Below, piece by piece: positions 6,513-9,061 of a stretch of DNA of 9,061 nt (position 1 is its first letter; every line of letters starts with the position of its first letter). A program made the position numbers and the translations under genes. The DNA is from Flavobacteriia bacterium (GTDB lineage: Bacteria; Bacteroidota; Bacteroidia; Flavobacteriales; Flavobacteriaceae), in the NCBI GenBank assembly GCA_030626085.1, contig DAOUPQ010000068.1, positions 1-9,061 of the forward strand. Reading direction: 5' to 3'. The notes beneath the pieces are model-generated. The model had not been told where the DNA came from. It worked only from the letters and a program-made list of their open reading frames with translations, and made no database searches.

Positions 6513-6597
6513 TTATAAATATATAGGAACTTATGTTTCTGATTTAAGTATTCAATTAATGTTTAAATCATTAATCAAAATATATTGGATTCTCAAA

Positions 6598-7683
6598 TTA
6601 TAATTGTCTTGCTCCAGATCCAACATTATCACAAATATACTGATTATTTTGGCAAAAAGCTATTAATTCATTTGTTATAAAAGTGTTGATTTTTTCTTTT
6701 TCCCTTTCGGGAAATAATACATGAACGTTAGCACCTGCATCTAATGTAAAGCAAATATCCGATTTGTTATCACCGCGATATTTCCATATTTTTTCAATGA
6801 TCTTTAGGGTATTTGGTTTCATCAAAATAAAATATGGATTCGATGTCATCATCATGGCATGGAGTGTTAAAGCTTCACTTTCAACCAAATTAACAAAAGC
6901 AGACAGATTGCCATTTTGCAGGATCTCTGATAATTTTGAAATATTATTATCAGCTTGTTTAAAACGCTTTTTAGCAAAAGGATGATCAATCATTAAATTA
7001 TGACCAATCGTACTCGACACCTGTTTTTCTCCTTTATCAACCAATAAAATAGTATCCTGATAATTTTTAAAATTATCGTGAACATCGTATGGAAATTTTG
7101 TTCCGTATAGATCAGAGCTTTCGGGAATTTTTTTATGATTTCCCCAAACTACCAACTCCCCTTCTATACTTCGGGCTGCACTACCGGAACCTAAACGTGC
7201 TAAAAATGAAGATTTTTTATTAAAATATTCATCTGTAATATCTGAATTCAATTCTTTTTCAATGCTCATCAGACACAAAGCCAGAGCACTCATCCCACTT
7301 GCCGAAGATGCAATTCCGCTACTGTGAGGAAAAGAATTTTCAGTCTTGATCACAAAATCGTATTTCGTGATAAATGGAACATATTTTTCTATTCTTTCGA
7401 AGAATTTTACAATTTTAGGTTTAAATCCATCTTTGGTTTTACCCTCAAAAAAAACTTTGATACTAAATTCTTTTGATAGATTTTCTTTTTTTGAAAATTC
7501 AAGTATAGTAGTTGTGTAGCAGTTATTTAAAGTAAAACTTATTGAAGTGTTTTTTGGGATCTGAGGTTCACTTTTCCCCCAGTATTTTATTAAAGCAATG
7601 TTACTCGGACTTTTCCATGTGAAACTTCCTTTTTCAAGATTGGTAGTATCTAAATTTTTAAGAATAAAATTTTTTTCGGTCAA
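6598..7683 (-). CDS. mvaD: Diphosphomevalonate decarboxylase, TTG start
   Basis: This 361-residue cytoplasmic enzyme converts 5-diphosphomevalonate and ATP into isopentenyl diphosphate, CO2, ADP and phosphate. The signature SPSNIALIKYWGK lies at 25-37, the phosphate-binding loop FPHSSGIASSASG at 118-130, RLGSGSAARSIEG at 163-175 (R171 equals the conserved active-site arginine), ALTLHAMMMTS at 271-281, and LDAGANVHVL at 314-323 with the catalytic aspartate D315. The frame has no ATG before residue 131, and the family signature begins at residue 25, so the TTG at 7683-7681 is the best start; it also sits 16 bases after an excellent promoter -7 box. The next gene upstream is the response regulator on the same strand, but the decarboxylase appears to have its own promoter. 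Together with mevalonate kinase this marks a mevalonate pathway in this organism. Confidence 0.93.
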   Translation of the reverse strand: MTEKNFILKNLDTTNLEKGSFTWKSPSNIALIKYWGKSEPQIPKNTSISFTLNNCYTTTILEFSKKENLSKEFSIKVFFEGKTKDGFKPKIVKFFERIEKYVPFITKYDFVIKTENSFPHSSGIASSASGMSALALCLMSIEKELNSDITDEYFNKKSSFLARLGSGSAARSIEGELVVWGNHKKIPESSDLYGTKFPYDVHDNFKNYQDTILLVDKGEKQVSSTIGHNLMIDHPFAKKRFKQADNNISKLSEILQNGNLSAFVNLVESEALTLHAMMMTSNPYFILMKPNTLKIIEKIWKYRGDNKSDICFTLDAGANVHVLFPEREKEKINTFITNELIAFCQNNQYICDNVGSGARQL

Positions 7684-7699
7684 AATTGTAAATTTTTTA

Positions 7700-7731
7700 C
7701 AAAGATAATTTATAAATGTTGTTAAGACAAA
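7700..7731 (-). promoter_or_regulatory. Bacteroidota-type promoter of diphosphomevalonate decarboxylase
   Basis: On the minus strand TTTG (7731-7728, within TTTTTTG) is followed by 20 bp and then TATCTTTG (7707-7700), a perfect TAnnTTTG. The TTG start codon of the decarboxylase lies 16 bases past the -7 box, so the leader would be only about 10 bases long. Both elements and their spacing match, making this the best promoter in the window. Confidence 0.65.
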
Positions 7732-7767
7732 AAATTAGGTATTCTATACAAATCTTATTTTAAATTT

Positions 7768-7796
7768 CCTTCCTTTTGTGAAGGGTAAGGGATGGG
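7768..7796. repeat. C/T-G/A-rich hairpin element after the response regulator
   Basis: CCTTC (7768-7772) pairs with GAAGG (7780-7784) around a 7-base loop, and the right arm runs into GGTAAGGGATGGG. On the minus strand the element starts right after the response regulator stop (ACCCATCCC...). It stands out against the A/T-rich surroundings. Similar CCCTTCC/GAAGGG-type elements with an AGGGATGGG tail are common between genes in flavobacteria, from memory. It may serve as terminator of the two-component operon, although no T-run follows. Confidence 0.4.
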
Positions 7797-7797
7797 T

Positions 7798-8514
7798 CTA
7801 TACATTTTCTAATCGTGATAGAACCTCTTTTTTATAACTCCTGCTTATCGGGATTGCTTTTTTATTTATCTCAACAAATTCATTCGTAAAAGATTCGATC
7901 TTATTGATGGAAACTATAAAAGATCGATGAATTCTTAAAAAACTATTTTTAGGAAGTTTAGCTTCAATACTTGTTATAGTTTCTCTTGTAACAATCGTCT
8001 TTTCAGGGATATGAATTTTTAAATAATCACCTAAGCTTTCAATATAATTAACTTCAGAAAAATTAATTTTAATCATTTTTCTATCAGAACGAACAAATAT
8101 AAAATCACTTTTATCATGGGTTAAATCATCCTTGCCATCTGTTTTTACCGTTATATTTTCATTCAAATATTTATTAACTGCCTGTAATAATCTTTCAAAT
8201 GATATTGGTTTTAAAAGATAATCAACAGCTTTTAGATCAAAACCATCCACAGCATATTCTCTATAAGCTGTGGTAAAAATTATTTTGATGTTTTTATTAA
8301 TAGATCTTGCAAATGATAAACCTGATATTTCGGGCATATTAATGTCTAAAAAAATAAGATCAACTTTGTTTGAATTAATAATATTAAATGCCTCAATTGC
8401 ATTTTTACAACTGCCAATAATTTTAATAGCATCAATTTTTTGTAGATGATTTTCTAAAATTTCACGCGCAATCGGTTCATCGTCAACAATGATACAATGA
8501 ATTATCTTAGACAT
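7798..8514 (-). CDS. LytTR-family response regulator
   Basis: This 238-residue protein is a two-component response regulator with a receiver domain (about 5-118) and a LytTR DNA-binding domain (about 137-235). Receiver residues are D11, D12 and E13 (IVDDEP), the phosphorylation site D57 in DLIFLDINMP, T81/T82 in IFTTAY, and K102 in LLKP. The LytTR part shows IESLGDYLKIH (158-168), the RIHRSFIVSINKIESF stretch (194-209) and PISRSYKKEV (222-231). The ATG overlaps the end of the histidine kinase gene by 8 bp, so the proteins are made as a pair and the kinase is almost certainly its partner. Target genes are not visible; the adjacent decarboxylase promoter has no obvious LytTR direct repeat. Confidence 0.95.
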   Translation of the reverse strand: MSKIIHCIIVDDEPIAREILENHLQKIDAIKIIGSCKNAIEAFNIINSNKVDLIFLDINMPEISGLSFARSINKNIKIIFTTAYREYAVDGFDLKAVDYLLKPISFERLLQAVNKYLNENITVKTDGKDDLTHDKSDFIFVRSDRKMIKINFSEVNYIESLGDYLKIHIPEKTIVTRETITSIEAKLPKNSFLRIHRSFIVSINKIESFTNEFVEINKKAIPISRSYKKEVLSRLENV

Positions 8515-9061
8515 TATTTGAGTTATTTAAGTTAGAAATTATTAGGTTTACTACAAACCAATTGTCATTATTTTCAATATCTAATTGATAATTATTTTTG
8601 TAAAGTAAATCTAATCTTTTTTTAATATTTATCAATCCGATTCCTGTTTTATCTTGTTTTATTTCATCTTTTAAAAATGTATTTCTAATTATAAACTGTA
8701 ATTGATCTTCAACCAGATTAATTTGTATATCCACTTTTAAAAACCCATCTATTAAACTACCGTGTTTAAAGGCATTTTCAACAAAGGGAATTAATAACAT
8801 AGGTGCAATTTGCTTTTCATCACTAATATTATTTGTAGAAAAATTAACTTTTAAAGTATCTTGAAATCTTATTTTTTCTAATTCAATATATTCTTTAATA
8901 TGTAAAACTTCTTCTTTTAAATTTACTTTTGGCTTATTTACCTGGTATAAGATATAATCTAATAAATTGGAAAGTTTTAAGATAATATCAGGCGTATTTT
9001 TTGATTGTTTTAAGGCAAATCCATAAATAGTATTTAAGGTATTAAAAAGGAAATGTGGATG
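8507..9061 (-). CDS. LytS/YehU-type sensor histidine kinase, 3' part only
   Basis: The frame is open from the window edge and ends at 8507, giving the last 184 residues. The first visible residues HPHFLFNTLN are the H-box, corresponding to the family's NPHFLFNTLN with the phospho-accepting His at visible residue 3. VNLKEEVLHIKEYIELEKIRF follows, the conserved helix of the His_kinase domain. The ATPase domain has the N-box PFVENAFKHG (92-101) and the G-box TGIGLINIKKRL (139-150). The membrane or sensor part lies outside the window. An internal ATG at 8800 is not the start because the H-box precedes it in frame. It is translationally coupled to the response regulator. Confidence 0.93.
   Translation of the reverse strand, partial: HPHFLFNTLNTIYGFALKQSKNTPDIILKLSNLLDYILYQVNKPKVNLKEEVLHIKEYIELEKIRFQDTLKVNFSTNNISDEKQIAPMLLIPFVENAFKHGSLIDGFLKVDIQINLVEDQLQFIIRNTFLKDEIKQDKTGIGLINIKKRLDLLYKNNYQLDIENNDNWFVVNLIISNLNNSNNV

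Noticed and set aside
6764..6985. 73-residue open frame on the plus strand
   Set aside because: It lies wholly inside the decarboxylase gene on the other strand, has no family resemblance and no promoter.
8507..8800. Separate 97-residue protein starting at an internal ATG
   Set aside because: The same frame continues upstream to the window end and contains the histidine kinase H-box, so this is the 3' part of one larger gene.

Overview
The window is strongly AT-rich and all genes read on the minus strand. It fits a member of the Bacteroidota, most likely a flavobacterium. The reasons are promoter-like sequences of the Bacteroidota type (a -7 box TAnnTTTG with a TTTG element about 20 bp upstream), little sign of classical Shine-Dalgarno sites, a LytS/LytTR two-component pair, a YwqK-type repeat lipoprotein-like gene, and a mevalonate-pathway cluster with a UbiA-type prenyltransferase and an RluB-type pseudouridine synthase. 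In transcription order (right to left) the genes are: 3' part of a LytS-type histidine kinase (cut by the window end), LytTR response regulator, diphosphomevalonate decarboxylase, secreted YwqK/MORN-like repeat protein, mevalonate kinase, geranylgeranylglycerol-phosphate geranylgeranyltransferase-like protein, 23S rRNA pseudouridine synthase, sugar:proton symporter, fructokinase, and then a 560-base stretch without a complete gene.

The right part (7798-9061) is a regulatory pair whose genes overlap by 8 bp. The middle part (3861-7683) holds two enzymes that turn mevalonate into isopentenyl diphosphate, plus a membrane prenyltransferase that could use the resulting long-chain prenyl diphosphates. 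The YwqK-like gene sits between the two kinase-fold enzymes and looks unrelated to the pathway. The rluB-like gene (2899-3798) is a housekeeping rRNA-modification gene.

The left part (560-2803) is a compact sugar-use operon: a major facilitator sugar porter and, 9 bp downstream, a fructokinase. A candidate promoter and a perfect 15-bp dyad lie just ahead of the porter start, so the unit may be controlled by a sugar-responsive repressor.

The most unusual part is the left edge. An exact 100-bp direct repeat occurs at 1-100 and 465-564. The second copy begins inside the fructokinase stop region. The 364 bp between the copies looks like the leader of another minus-strand gene and carries an ATG followed by a signal-peptide-like sequence that hits a stop codon inside the first repeat copy. 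My reading is that a secreted or outer-membrane protein gene (possibly SusC-like, as expected in a sugar-use locus) starts here and is broken by the repeat, either by real recombination or by an assembly error at a contig end. The fact that base 1 of the window is also base 1 of the repeat makes the assembly explanation serious. I see no complete novel defence or mobile system in this window.
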